Shown here: positions 1-12,428 of the stretch, in pieces
Numbering within the stretch: the stretch's first letter is position 1
Layout of the letters: every line of letters starts with the position of its first letter
Program-made: the position numbers and the translations under genes
The notes under the pieces: generated by a model
Databases searched by the model: none
Told to the model about the DNA's origin: nothing
The model's input: the letters and a program-made list of their open reading frames with translations, nothing else
Assembly: GCA_037043015.1 (NCBI GenBank)
Contig: CM073323.1
Location: 9,855,758 to 9,919,757 of the forward strand
DNA length: 64,000 bases
Source of the DNA: Bryum argenteum
Lineage: Eukaryota; Streptophyta; Bryopsida; Bryales; Bryaceae
Reading direction: 5' to 3'

Positions 1-3000
1 AGTTATTTTCCTCCTTGGCTTTGATTGTGGTACTTGTAAGTGTATTTCAGACAAATGCTTCATTCGTTGAGGTCCGTCCTTCAACGACGTGCAAGTAAGT
101 AGTCCATGTAAATCATGTCCAAGGTTGTTGCGGCGCAAGGACGTCCAGAAGCGTATTCATAGAGTCTGCTGACATAGAGATTTTGTTCCATTTACTTGGG
201 GAAAATGGCCGTCTGGGTGCGTGGGAGACCAATCCATCACCCCAACCAACTGGCTGACTCGCCACTCGACCTCTGTCACATGATCGCCCGCTTGATTGCC
301 ATGGCCAACGGGCCTGCCGACGTGGTCGCCTAGCAACGAGTCGACCACGGTTGCGTAATGGCCGTCAGATCAATCTCAACAGCCCTCGCCCATTAAATTG
401 GCTAGCTGTTCAACGGATTGGTAGCCAACCGATCAGACGGCTCGACCATAAAAATGATCGACAAAAAAATTTGAAAATAAAAAATAAAATTGTTCCACTG
501 CCTTGCCGTCTGAAGCCGGCATACTAGAGGCCAAAAAAATAAAGTAAAATAACATAAAATAAATTTAAAATTCATAGGTCGTTCAACAACCGGTCGCCTG
601 CAACCAATCGAATGGCTTGATCGTCAAGAGGTTATTCGGTGAACAACTCGGCCTGCCTCTTCTACTCCTCCCACCCCTCTCTCATTCATCAACACTTCCT
701 CTTCTCTCGACTTTCCTCCTCTTTTTCTTCTTTTTGCCTAATTTTAATAATTTTCTATTCTTAAGGACTTGACATTGTACCTATAGCCTAAATTAGGCCA
801 TTGACCCGCCTGCCAATTTAGTCAGGGGAATATTGGAAAGATCTTATCAAAAAGAGAATGTTTTACTCCGAAGATCTTACGGGCTTGGAGACACATGAAA
901 ATAGAACCTCTTATAAATAACTCCTCATTGTTTATATGAATCTTAATTATCCATGAATTACTTGGCATTCTTTACGAGTAGAATGTCCTCATGCTCTCAT
1001 AAACTTTACAATTTTTCACATTGACCTATGATAATGAAATATATCGTTGTTGCTAAATTCTTACGGTTCTAAATATCTAACCAAATTTTATTTAAATCCA
1101 AATGGGTAGTTGTTCTTTTAACCCCTAAAGGCCCGGGGGGGTTTTAAGGAAAATTTAGATATGTTAAGAAATGTGAGTTTCCTTACTCTTGTGAACTTTC
1201 TCCTCACAGACGATATAAAAACCTTTAATGCTAAGAGTAGATCAATATAGTTGAAATCATATATGATTGATAGTTTTTTTGTAATTGATTGAAGAGACCA
1301 AAACTTTCAATAGCAAAATCAAATTCTAATTTAGTATCTTGTCTTAAAATTACACATTAATCCCTTAACCCCTATGGTATTTAGCTTTTTTAGCAAAGAA
1401 CACTCAAACTTACACCTCTAAAGGACCAAATGCCCCTCACGGTGAATCTAGACATTATGCACGTTCCTAAAGTTTGCAATTTGGACATTGTAGAAAAGTA
1501 CGTAATCTAAAATACAAAAAATGTGAAAATCTTCATATCTTCTGTTTTTTTGGTTGTTAAACAACAATATGCATTAAGTGGTACAAAGTATGTAACATCT
1601 TCCGAACCTTGATAATAAGATTAAATAAGTCATTGAAATATCTGCAAAAGTGACTTAAGTATGGTTTAAATCTTATATAAAATAAAGAGACCTTAATTCT
1701 CAGACATCCTTGATGCAAAATTGTCTAAATGTTCCAAACTGACCTTATACTTCATGCCTACAAAACCTCCGATGAAGCAATGTTTTGAAGATCCAACTGT
1801 AGCATCTTAACCCCTAAAAATCCTTGGGTGTTTTTGGGAGCTTGAAACCTCAAAACTCCAATTCTATACCTCTATGCACTTCAAGGGGTGCAAAACAAAT
1901 TTTTAATTCTTTTTTAAATTTCCAACCGTAAGATCTTGTACCTAAGCCAATTTTCAATATCTGATTCAAAAATTGACCGTTGGATGTTTGAGAGATCATA
2001 ACATCCAAAGTTTGTCTACAAAGTTTTTTCGGGCATTGTTGAGATTATTTTTGACACTTTTGGAGGCTGCCCTTGTAAAATTGGTACTTTTTGTGACTTG
2101 GGGTCCTTTGGAACTTAAGTAGTGATCTGGTCATGAACATATTTCCAAAAAAAAATCTCAAAAAATTACTAAATTTAAACTGCCCTAGTTCGGCTCGCAA
2201 ACCAAGAATTGTCGTAGAAGACTCAAAAATTGGAATTTGGCTTTGCAAAATTTACCACATACACTTTGCAGTATAGGGAGCATCCATTAGAAACTTTAGG
2301 CAATAATATTACTCTTAACCTATTCATCTAGACTGACCAAAATAGCAAAACGCCGATTTGGAGGTCCCGGATCTTTAGGGGTTAAACTTAACTTGACCTT
2401 TCAGTCACTTGTAAAATTCGAACAGTTAATACTTTTGCATTTATGAGATCATAATGGTCCAAGTCGGCAGAATCTTATTTGCGCAGGAACACCATATAGT
2501 GTAATTTGGATTTAGAAGAACTTTACGGTTTAGAGAATCTTTCCGAGGGCCAGCTCGAGGTAGCATGGGATTTTGGGTTTGTTCTCGGAAGGTCTTTCTA
2601 ACTATTAAAAATGCAAAAGAAAGCAAGGGTATACAAAGTAAGCACCAAGAAGATAGACACAAAAGAGAGAGCTTAGATTAAGAAAAAGAATATATGGAGG
2701 TACAAGGAGAGAGACAATGAATAGTACTTCTCTCTCATAGGTCCAAACTTGGTGGTATCTTACACTAATAACTCAATTAACAATAAGACAAAGGAGAGCG
2801 TATGTATGAATATTAATTCCCAGACATTCACTAAATATACCACCTAGAAACCTTGGACCCTAGACTGAAGAAGATGAACTTAGGGCCCTATACCCGTGCC
2901 CACCATACCCCAAGTCGAAGCTCAGCCGACTGTAACTTGACTGCAGCTCGAAATTCTAGATTGATAATCACGATTGCTTCTCAATTCCACGACTGATTAC

Positions 3001-3079
3001 CAACTCGCGATCGTCCTTCAGAATTCTTGTGAGACTGCAATTCTCATTCTTTCATTTCTCCTTGCTTCTTGTGATTACA
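1..3079. other. Intergenic repeat-rich stretch
   Basis: No gene is supported here. The DNA is AT-rich and holds one complete MITE candidate (1807-2385) and an unpaired TTAACCCCTAAAGG end at 1118. Its last roughly 100 bases are the probable promoter and leader of the deaminase gene that starts at 3080. Open frames at 157-348 and 2045-2662 (minus strand) have no domain, no splice context and AT-driven composition. Confidence 0.6.
1807..2385. mobile_element. MITE candidate, family A copy 1
   Basis: A 579-bp segment begins TTAACCCCTAAA and ends TTTAGGGGTTAA, so the ends are inverted repeats closed by TTAA on both sides. A second copy with matching interior lies at 50770-51354. No transposase is encoded. 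The TTAA plus CCC/GGG ends resemble the piggyBac layout, but the sequence alone cannot say whether TTAA is a target duplication or part of the inverted repeat. Confidence 0.65.
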
Positions 3080-5697
3080 ATGGAGAACCACGTTTCGAGC
3101 TACCTGCCGTTCTGTAAAGCTATGCCCAAGGTGGAGCTTCACGCTCATCTCAATGGCTCCATTCGCGCTTCCACTCTGGTGTACGAATCTCACTTTTCCA
3201 TATCTCTCAACAATTTACCACCAAAATGTCAATTACAATCGACTGGTCTTGTCATGGATTTTGTACAGCTCATGCTGCAATCTGATTACGATCGGAAGCA
3301 GCAGCTGTGCAGGAAAGAGAATCGCATCATTTCTTAGCTTCAACAAGAAAACAGGCTGGTGTATCACAATGCTTCAACTGTACCGACACTTGGATTAGAA
3401 TATGGTGAGTGAGGGAATTGAGTGATCGTATTTGCAGGGAGTTAGCGCGCGCGCACGGCGAGAATTGCACTGGATTGGAAGACATTCTCAAGAAAGGTGT
3501 GGATCACTTTTCTCTTCTGATAATTATAAAAAGACCAGAAATTCGATTTGATCAAGATTAGGGTTTCAAATCAAGTTCATATCCTACTTGCTTCTCAACA
3601 TCATTGATTAAATCGGTTTTGCAGTAAAGTGAAGTCTTTAAATTTTTTTTGGAATCTTTGATTCCGATCTTGCTCTCTTTCTTGCTTACTCCTTCGATTG
3701 GCATTTCTAGTGCTGTCTTTAATTACAGATTAAGAAATGAAAGAACATTCATTCGATGGGAGCCTGATTGATGTATACAGAGAGCAGATCACTTCCTGAG
3801 ACATTCAAGCTATTCGGCCTCCTTCGCATAGTGACAACTGACCATCACGTCATTACACGTATCGCTCGAGAGGTTAGTGACAGTTTTAAAAAATCCTTGG
3901 ATCGTGAATCTTCACTGGAGTTGAATGTCTAAGACTGATACTCATATAGGTTATCGAGGATTTCGCTGCCGAAAATACAATTTATCTGGAGCTCCGCACG
4001 GCTCCTAAGGTAAAGACTTCTGCCACACACTAGTTGAATCGCTTTTCTGTTGAATGTCGTACTCGATCAACAAATCGCCAATAGACGATTCAGTGTTCTT
4101 TCAAACGTATCACTCTCAACTACATGGTGTCTGCATTAAAGAATGGTGCATATATAGTAAATGATCAAGCTGTCTACAGGTAAACTCAACAATAGGAATG
4201 ACAAAGCGGTCATACATGGAAGCAGTGAAGGCAGGCATGAATATGGCTACTCCTTCGTCACCTATTCAAGTGCGGCTTATTCCCAGCATAGATCGAAGAG
4301 AGACACCCGAAGCAGCAATGGATACTGTAAGCTCAGCACTGATCTACAAATTGCTGTGCGATTGAAGCCTGTTTCTGGAGAATATTGGTGTGCTGGAATA
4401 ACTCATTGTAGGTGCATGTTCAGGTGCGTCTTGCTTGTGAGCTCCGGGACGAAGGATGGGATATCGTAGGGATTGACTTATCAGGAGATCCGGCAATTGG
4501 AGAATGGTATCGATTTGAATTTGATCTCGAGAGGGACTCCTGCTGATTTTCATTCAATACTTAAAAGTAATCTTAATTTAGTTTCACAATGTGCTATGTC
4601 TGTTTCCATGTGTTCAGGACTACATTTGCACCAGTGTTACAGTACGCTCGGGAGCAGGGCTTTCCATTAGCTCTTCATTGTGGAGAGGTCGCTCTTTCAG
4701 ACCACATTTGATTCCCTTTGTGATCATAAGTCCGCCTCTGCTGTCCAGTATTGAGCTTCGGGTATAATCTATTGAGCAATTCCAGGTGCGAAATTCTGAG
4801 GAGATTCGGAGTATGCTTGCGATGCGTCCAGATCGTCTCGGTCATGTTTGCTGCTTGGACGATTACGAGTGGGAGGTCCTGCTAGCATCCGACATACCAG
4901 TACGTTTGGGCTTTCTCTACATACAATGGTCGATTATGAAAATCAGGCAACAGCATGATGTTACAGTAACTTCATTCTTTGGGTCAATTGGCATGAAATT
5001 CTTTTACTGACTGCATGTGCAGGTGGAGGTTTGTCTCACGTCTAATTTGGCCACACAAAGTGTGCCATCTATCGAAGCACATCACTTAGGTCAATCTCAA
5101 AACCTGCTTCTTACTGACAGACATCTTTGATGATTGTGTGTTTTGAGTACCTTGCTATGATGTGAATGAATATGTTGCCTTTGTACAATGTCCAAAAGAG
5201 ATTTCATCTTTGTGCTCCTCTTTCTTTGATTGCCTTGGATCATCAAAGATCAGAGGAACTTGGAGACTTTTCGATCAGCTTACAATTACAAGTTGCTAGT
5301 AGTGTGGTGGTTTTTGACGTCAGTGGCGGGTTTTTTTTCAAGAGTAGCGGGTCTTCACAAGGCCAACCATCCGATTGCCATCTGCACGGATGATGTTGGC
5401 ATCTTCTCCACCAGCCTGTCTCGTGAGCTCGCTTTAGCAGCAAACTCACTCGGTATGCTTTCAACTTTCTTATAGAATGCTTATCTGAATACACCACCAG
5501 ATTTTGTATCACATCTGTTTATGTGTTGATGTCATTCTTTTGAACTTGCAGCTCTAAAAACCAAGGAAGTTGTGGAGCTTGCCAGGAGCGCAATTGACTT
5601 CGCTTTTGTCGATTCGTCAATGAAGGAAGGGCTTCGTCAAACCTTTGATGAAAGAACTCAAAGTATGGTACTCTTGAATGGGTCTGACAGTTCTTGA
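3080..5697 (+). CDS. MAPDA: N6-methyl-AMP deaminase (adenosine deaminase-like)
   Basis: Predicted to convert N6-methyl-AMP to IMP in the cytosol, clearing modified nucleotides released by RNA decay. Eleven exons join in frame: 3080-3180, 3438-3496, 3781-3872, 3950-4009, 4180-4326, 4424-4506, 4618-4687, 4786-4899, 5023-5089, 5348-5452 and 5552-5697. The product is 347 residues, close to the roughly 355 usual for the family. The metal-binding pair is in ELHAHLNGS (H21, H23), the catalytic segment is LHCGE (H201, E204), a further histidine is in RLGH (H224), and the metal/catalytic aspartates are in CTDD (D279, D280). All key residues of the amidohydrolase fold are present. I chose the ATG at 3080 because MENH...[13 protein letters not shown] aligns with family N termini; an upstream in-frame ATG at 3029 would add a hydrophobic stretch that is not expected. 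Exon 10 could also start three bases earlier. Confidence 0.93.
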
Positions 5698-6600
5698 CTT
5701 GAATTGTAAACCTCTCAAAAACTCATATTGGATGGAGATAGATTAACGTACCTCGAATGTTGTTCATTTTGCCTGGGTACGTTAGCATCTGTACGTTATT
5801 CGTCTTGACTTGTTATTGAGTAGTGGCATTCCCATTTGCTCCCTGTAACTTTATTGAATCGAGAATTTATATAAATGCGTCATAGCTGCATAAAACCATC
5901 TCCAAGCGCATCCTTACGTTTGGACTTCAAGTCATGCACACCGTTCTAAATAAGTTTGATATGATCACTTAGAATCATTGCCCAGCTGAGTGGAGTGCCT
6001 TTTGCGTTCATTGGAAAATTCAAGAAAGAGAAAGAGAAAACATCACAAACCAGCACGTGCATAAGAGGTTCAATAATTACTCTTAATACAGTTGAGGCTT
6101 GTTTTAATGGAGTTGGTTGAGTAGTCAACTCACAAATCTTCATGAGAGCTCATTCTATAGTTGTTGCTCTAGAAAAATTCTACCTTTCATGCATTGTCAA
6201 CATTAACTCTTTCTCGTAATATTGTCTAGGCCTAGTAACCTCTTATGTTGCTTGGTTTTGGCTTTACCTTGCTTAGGCTTCTTACGTCATAGTCTCCTTC
6301 AAATTTGTCTAGTTTGGCCTCCCCATTCCTTGGTTGTGGATATCAATAATGTTCAGATATTTTCACAAAACATAGAACAATGAAATTGGTTATCTCGGGC
6401 CTCCAGTTACACCCATGGATGGCGGTGCTCTAATAGACTCTATCCACCTACTCCATACTACAGAATACTACTTTGTCTCTGAAAAAATTTATAATTTGCT
6501 AAAATTGATGGGATGTTCTTTAATTGTTCGGATGGTTTGGGTTACCCATCAATAGCAAATCTTGGATTCTTTGTGAGATGAGTGTTTGAATGGTTTGACT
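5698..6600. other. Deaminase 3' flank, no gene seen
   Basis: The 3' untranslated region of the deaminase gene should lie in the first 200-250 bases, where AT-rich sequence around 5860-5890 could supply a polyadenylation signal. The rest is AT-rich with no domain-bearing reading frame. Confidence 0.5.
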
Positions 6601-6619
6601 CATCTGGAATAAAAAGAAA

Positions 6620-7213
6620 ATAGTCCCACAAAAAATTTAAAAACAAGGGTAAGTTTTTCAAATCTCAACTGTACAATCTTGTAGGAAACATATCATTTAT
6701 CATGTGGGTCAAATTTTGAGTCATGAGGCCTCATATATTGCGAGATCATAACGTATTAGTACTCAAGAAACATCACAAAATCTCAACATTTTCACATTGA
6801 AGTGAAAATGCTACCAGTAATCTAACTGCAATAATCTATGAAAATTGGCCAAAAAAAATGTTACCTTCATCTTAGTAACACCTATACCCAAAACGCATTC
6901 ATCAAAAAAAATTCTTGATTCAAATAATAGCCTTGCAATGCTAAAAACTACCTCAAATTTTACAAAGAAAAAAAGCTTAACACTAGACCCTTTGCATTGA
7001 AAGGCATGCCATGTCTTCCTCACACCTTGGATAAATTTAAGGTTTCTACCACTATAGTGGTAGAAACCATAAACAAGTTCAAGCCAACGAACGAAATTAA
7101 AATCCAACGGTGGAGGAAGAAGAAACGACTTTTTAAAAAGCATATACTTTCTTGAAGAAACTCATCATAGAAACATCATTGCAAATCCAATACCTAAATC
7201 TTCTTCTTCTTCT

Positions 7214-7260
<47 letters not shown>

Positions 7261-7698
7261 GTACTTGTAGAAAAGGTAGTAAGGCATGATCTTGGGCCTT
7301 TGTATATGAATTTTAGCATATCCCCATGTGAAAACTCAAGCATTTCTTTGAGTTTTATGAGGGAAAAAATTGCATAGACATATTCCTTACTCACCAAGGA
7401 ACAAAAATTTGAAGGGCCTCATGTCAATGTCCCTCTCAACAATGATTTTTTGGCCCCCAAAACATTACTTTGCCATTTTACAACATGCAAAAAACTTTAT
7501 TCTCCAACTTTAAACATTACAATCTCACAACTGATGAGGAATTTGAATCTAAGTATAAGTATACATGTTCATGTACAAGTTAGCTACTGGATCCTAAGAT
7601 TACATGTTTCAAAGCTTGTCAATATTCAATAAACTACATCTTGCATGAAAAGAGTGCAGTTTTGAGGGTGTTTGATTGTTTCGATCTTTAGGGGTTAA
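6620..7698. mobile_element. Family C repeat, about 1 kb
   Basis: This stretch matches 49676-50638 in several blocks, for example the 'gattataacgta' context near 6745 and 49845 and the 'cattgcaaatccaata' block near 7178 and 50259. It ends CTTTAGGGGTTAA at 7698, the same terminal motif as the MITE candidates. The left end is not clear. A T-rich microsatellite lies inside it. Confidence 0.5.
7199..7259. repeat. (TTC)n followed by long poly-T tract
   Basis: A short TTC repeat runs into more than 40 consecutive T residues. Read on the minus strand it gives a meaningless run of lysine codons. The exact length is likely to vary between individuals or sequencing runs. Confidence 0.95.
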
Positions 7699-7802
7699 GG
7701 CTGCATACCATCCAAAATGTTGATTTTTTGACTTTCCGCACGTTTCAGAGCTAAATCCACTCTTGATTTTTTTCAGAGACGGAGAAAGTACACTTTTGAT
7801 GA

Positions 7803-8151
7803 AGGCACCACAAGCCTTAGCTTGGTGATTAGGGCTCATGACCCCCAATGAGAAGGTCATGGGTTTTATTCTCCATGCCGACGTGGTGCTCACCACCATA
7901 GTTCACCCAACTATGGTGGGGGGTTTCTTGGACCTCGTTGTATGGGTACCTCAAAGCCCTTCGGGAATACCATGTCGAGTATCTTGAAGACACTAGTAGC
8001 TAGTTAGGAATTAGCATAGTGTTCACCATAAGAGTGATTAGTAATCCTGTCATTGGTGTGATGACCTCCGGACATACATCCAAGGATAGGTCGAACAAAC
8101 ACTCTATTCACGCTGGCCTCTAAATAGGTTAGAGTTTCTCTTCTTCTTCTT
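7803..8151 (+). mobile_element. SINE-like retroposon, copy S1 (full length)
   Basis: The element starts AGGCACCACAAGCC and ends in a short TTC repeat tail. Near its 5' end is an A-box-like TAGCTTGGTGATTAGG and, about 45 bases later, a B-box-like GGGTTTTATTCTCC. In copy S2 the latter reads GGGTTCTATTCCCC, close to the tRNA B box GGTTCRANTCC. Other copies are at 13752-13946, 15090-15177, 15712-16235 and 49070-49412. Together these mark a tRNA-derived SINE family of about 350 bp. Confidence 0.75.
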
Positions 8152-9271
8152 AGTGGAATTTCGTAGATTGCAGCAAGTCGTTCCTAGATTTGCAAAATAG
8201 GGTTTAGCACACATGCATTGACCCCGTATCACTATTGCACACGCGCAACGAACGATTGCCGGATGTAAGCGCGTGCGTTAGGAATCGATCCGCCATCGCC
8301 ACTCTAAATTTGCACAATCATGGCGTAAACGAAAGGAAAGTGAAAAGATAAAACGAGATTCTACTGTGGAAGAATCTATATATTCATGGTTCTGCATTGG
8401 AAGAGATGAAGACGAAGATCAAACGACGACGCCGAAGACGACGACGACGACCTTTCTCAGACCTATTATTCCGCGCATTAATCAAAGCAAGGCTCGGAAG
8501 GAACTTGTCACCAGCAAGCAGCCTTTCAGTAACGCGAGGAAGCTCTCAGTGACGCAGTGCGGCGAACGGAGGTGAAGCGCAGGTGTACATCGATCGTCGC
8601 CAATTGCGGGTTCCGATCTTCCCTTTTCCTTGGTAATTACCTTTTCCTTGGGGTACTATTTCAGTGCGGGCCCGCCAATTACAGTTGGCGAGGGCGGTCC
8701 GCGCTGCTAATGGAGATGCTCTAAGATGCCCAATTTGACAACATTATTTGTTAGCCCTTAAAAGTCCCTTGGGGATAGTATGTACGCTGTCGTATAATTA
8801 GGGTTTGCTACCAACAAGAAACTCTAAACCTTTTCCTTGGTTACGATCTTTCTCGCCTCGGTTGTTGCTTAGGGTTAAGGTTACATTAGATCGAAACTGG
8901 AATCTCGAATTTCAACTGTAGCCTACTGGAATCTTGGCGTCGGTAGAAGCCAGTTCGTAAATCGTGAACCTCGCCATCATTTGGAGTGTTGATGTTTCGT
9001 GACGGATTGAGAGATCGAGTTCTTTATGAATTGACTGTTTTAGGTTGTTTCCTGCTCGTGTTGAAGTGAACCAGAATTTGAATCGGATCGAGACCTTGGA
9101 GGTTGCTCGTGTTGTGTATAGTTTTGTTTTTTTGTGGTAGTCTGCTAGAGCCTTCGCAGAGCCTTGTTGATTGTGAGATTTGGTAGGATGAAGTGTTGTT
9201 GTTTAAGAATGCTCGGAATTTCTGGAATGCCTGTTAGTGATTGAGAGTTTTTGGCGATTTTGCAGGCAAGT
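8152..9271. other. ITPK promoter and 5' leader region
   Basis: This stretch is less AT-rich than the repeats around it. A pyrimidine-rich segment ending TTTTGCAG at 9264, eight bases before the ITPK start codon, looks like the acceptor of an intron in the 5' untranslated region, so the first exon probably lies somewhere in 8350-8900. A 69-codon open frame at 8366-8575 (MEESIYSWFC...) is acid- and threonine-rich and has no recognisable domain; it may be leader or an upstream reading frame. Confidence 0.4.
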
Positions 9272-10922
9272 ATGACGTCGGCGGGGGAGATGTTCGAGGT
9301 AGGGTACGCATTAGCGGAGAAGAAGCAGAAGAGCTTCGTGCAGCCCTCGTTAGTAACGCACGCGAGGAGCAAGGGAGTGAACTTGGTGCCAGTGGACATG
9401 AGCAAGCCATTGGAGGAGCAAGGCCCGTTCGATGCGATCATCCACAAGCACGGAGGGGAGGTATGGAACAAGCAGCTATTGGAGTACAAGGACCGGCACC
9501 CGCACGTAATCTTAGTCGACCCGCCCACGGCCATCGAGAGGTTACAGAACCGCATTACCATGCTGGAGGTTGTGGAGCACCTGCGCATCACTGAAGGGCT
9601 CGGCACTTGCGGCATTCCTAAGCAGCTCGTCGTTGACACGAAGGAAATTTTCAACGATGATGCTGCCATTTCGGACCTCACATTTCCTGTTATTGCTAAG
9701 CCTATGGTCGCTGATGGCAGCGCTACTTCCCACGCCATGTTCCTGCTGTTCAACACACGCGGCCTCCATAAACTCAACCCCCCCATGGTCCTCCAGGAAT
9801 TTGTCAACCACGGCGGCGTCATCTTCAAAGTCTATGTTGCTGGCAAGTACATCAAGTGCGTCAGACGCAAATCTCTCCCTGATGTTCATGAAGACCAGGT
9901 CAGTGATGCTCTCATACTTTTCCCAGAATCACTACGCTTTCCCTCATTCTTCTGAGGTCGAAAGTCCTCAGATCTTTCGGTATCAGTGAATCTAAACATG
10001 AACGCCATCCACTCATGTTGTTATTGTAACTAGGTCAGTGATGCTCTCATGCTATATTAATGTTACTAGTTCATTAATGCTCTTATGGTTTTCCCAGAAA
10101 TACTACACTATCCCTCAGACAAAATATTCGGCATCAGTGACTGTAAACGTGAACACCATCCCCTTCATGATGATTTTGTTACCGACGTATATGTAAACGA
10201 AACCGACAGTAAACGATCACATACCTAATACAACTCTCAGATTGCCACTTGCCACATTATCATCGACTATGTTGTCTATCTTAGTTATATTGAGGAGGTT
10301 ATATAGTTCGCACATCCTTTACATGAAATTAGACCAGGACGTGGTAGCATGTATTGGCTTTGCCTGGAGAGTAGGAGTCTGATGGGCCGAGTTTAGTAGC
10401 GCATCTCATTATTGTTGTTTCGGTAGGGAACTGCTTTGTTACAGGATGTGTTGCTCAATACATTGATTGTTTGGAAGAAATGAAAGGAGACCACAGCATG
10501 GGATTCTCTTGTAGGGAAGAGGCTGAATTCTCTGTAAGGTTTTTCAGGTAACCAGCACGGAGGAGCCGCTGCCATTCTCCCAGATTTCCAACTTGGCTTC
10601 AGGAGCGACAATGGATGAGAACGTCGCAAAGGCGGAGCTGCCACCTGAGGAGTTTATTGCAGATGTGGCGAATGGATTGAGGGAGGGCCTGGGGCTGCGG
10701 CTTTTCAACTTTGACATTATCAAAGACTCCAAAGCGGGGAACCATTACCATGTGATCGACATCAACTACTTCCCTGGTTATGCCAAGATGCCCGCCTATG
10801 AGACTGTTCTCACCGACTTTCTGCTTGACCTTCGGCATGAGAAAACCTCGGAGTCCGATTCCGATACCCAGTCGTTAGCTTCCATCGCCAACAAGCTTGG
10901 TGTTCCTGTGGAAGAAGTGTAG
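9272..10922 (+). CDS. ITPK: Inositol-tetrakisphosphate 1-kinase (ITPK)
   Basis: Predicted cytosolic or nuclear kinase that phosphorylates inositol tris/tetrakisphosphates at the 1, 5 or 6 position, feeding phytate and inositol pyrophosphate synthesis. Two exons, 9272-9898 and 10548-10922, join in phase to give 333 residues, the normal length of plant ITPK1-type enzymes. The N-terminal domain shows VGYALAEKKQKSF. Then come IIHKHGGEVW and VDPPTAIERLQNR, the ATP-grasp strands FPVIAKPMVADGS and LQEFVNHGGVIFKVYV, the RRKSLPDV segment, and the metal-binding IDINYFPGY near the C terminus. All are family landmarks. The ATG at 9272 follows a TTTTGCAG acceptor-like site by seven bases, suggesting an intron in the leader. 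The single intron ends TTTTTCAG. Confidence 0.95.
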
Positions 10923-11298
10923 GCACTGGAGCTGAAATGACATTGAACTCCTGCAATCTGTTCATTGTTTATCCTCCCTCAGTGGAAGTTGATTTTACTT
11001 CTTCCTGTATTTTGTTTACTGTTTCATTCTCCCTGGATTTGTATAGATCATCTTAATCAGGTGATCTCCATAAACAATTTCCTCCGTTCATCAGTTATTC
11101 CAACAGGATGGAGAAGTTTGGAGTTCGCAAATTAAGTTAATCATTTGCAGTTACCAATTGGGTTTGTACTCTACCAATATGTTAACCATAATATATTTGT
11201 TGAGCTTCTTCCCACTGCGACGGAAAACATGGGTTTATAAGTTAGTCATGATTGCATACGTTGTGAATTTAGAGGCAGATGAATATGAAGTTGTCTAC

Positions 11299-11400
11299 CA
11301 CAGATATTGTGTTGCTGAATGTCAGTCGAACTAAACAAGAGTTTTTGATCACAGATATTGTGTTGCTGAATGTCGGTCGAACTAAACAAGAGTTTTTGAT
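11299..11400. repeat. Two tandem 51-bp units
   Basis: Units at 11299-11349 and 11350-11400 differ at a single position (cagtcg versus cggtcg). The near identity shows a recent local duplication. Confidence 0.9.
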
Positions 11401-11786
11401 CAGTGCTACTTGAAGATCAGTGTTATCTACTTGAAGAAACTCAAACATCACACCATTTCAAACATCACACCATTTCTCAGCAATTTTAAGATTAGTGTTC
11501 AACTGCGACCGCCATTGCAGTGAATGCACTTATTCTTATCTTAGAACCAGAACCACCAATTTCAATAATCTCTTCCCCTTCTTTTAAGTTTCCATGATTT
11601 TACATTAATGTTATATTTCAAAAAGTACTATTATAGCACTAAGGTGACGTGTGCCATTTAATTTTTATGTTTGCAAATACGCTTTTGTGTTACAAACGTT
11701 GCTTATGTGTTACAAACTGGTTTGGTACTTGCTTAAGCAACGTTTTGGTGATTTGGTAACGTAATAGAAAAGTTGTCAGGTGATTT

Positions 11787-11846
11787 GGTAATGTTGCTTA
11801 TTTTTTAAAAAACGTTGGTAATGTTGCTTATTTTTTAAAAAACGTT
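11787..11846. repeat. Two tandem 30-bp units
   Basis: The unit 'gtaatgttgcttatttttta' plus AAAAACGTTG occurs twice in direct succession. A related 'ggtgatttggtaa' pair lies just before it. Confidence 0.85.
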
Positions 11847-12428
11847 GATGAAGCAAGTTCCAAGATGCTGTAGAAAGAATCAAAAATTGTAAACCACAAA
11901 AACCAAAAATGGTCACAACCAGAATATACTTCACAACAGGGTTGACACTTCTCAGTAGAGAACGTCAGCTCGTGTCGAAGGCAGCAGTAGCATTCAACCG
12001 CTACATTACTCTCATCCGCACAAGATACGCACCAACTTTGATCAAGAGTGTTACACCCATGTCTTGTTTTTTCACAATGGACTCCGATACAAGGCAGTGG
12101 GACTTCCACACCGGAAAACTATACATGCTTTTAAATTTTGGGTTTTGACCGAGTCTCCTCCAGTCATCAAACCACGACTAGAGCCTAGCGCGCATCTTTT
12201 GTATACTTCGGAGAGTGTGTACTCACATCCTCCAGTCCACAACACTATTCTCTACCACAACCGGTTGTTGTAGTTGCCTTCTTCACTTCGATCTTCGCCA
12301 CTCACTATCATACCGTGTGGCATTCGTTGCTGAGATCATCGGCTTCCACTACCAATTATGCAAGTATCTGAGAGATCCGGATCCACTCAACTATTCGGTA
12401 GTCTTCTCTCTAAGTAAGCGGAGCACTC

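Larger units (their letters stand above)
10923..12428. other. ITPK 3' flank with small tandem duplications
   Basis: ITPK 3' untranslated sequence is followed by AT-rich DNA. It contains a 51-bp perfect-spaced duplication (11299-11400), a repeated 'caaacatcacaccattt' near 11441-11477 and a 30-bp duplication ending AAAAAACGTTG (11787-11846). No gene is supported. Confidence 0.6.

Noticed and set aside
2371-2385. TTTAGGG-like strings suggesting interstitial telomere repeats
   Set aside because: They occur singly as part of the inverted MITE ends (TTTAGGGGTTAA), not as tandem TTTAGGG units.
3153-3398. Separate 81-codon frame overlapping deaminase exon 1
   Set aside because: It is an out-of-frame reading across exon 1 and intron 1 of the deaminase gene.
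7194-7397. Minus-strand frame with a run of over 15 lysines
   Set aside because: It is the translation of the poly-T/TTC microsatellite.
9145-9828. 227-codon minus-strand frame opposite ITPK exon 1
   Set aside because: The plus strand encodes all ITPK motifs; this frame has no domain.
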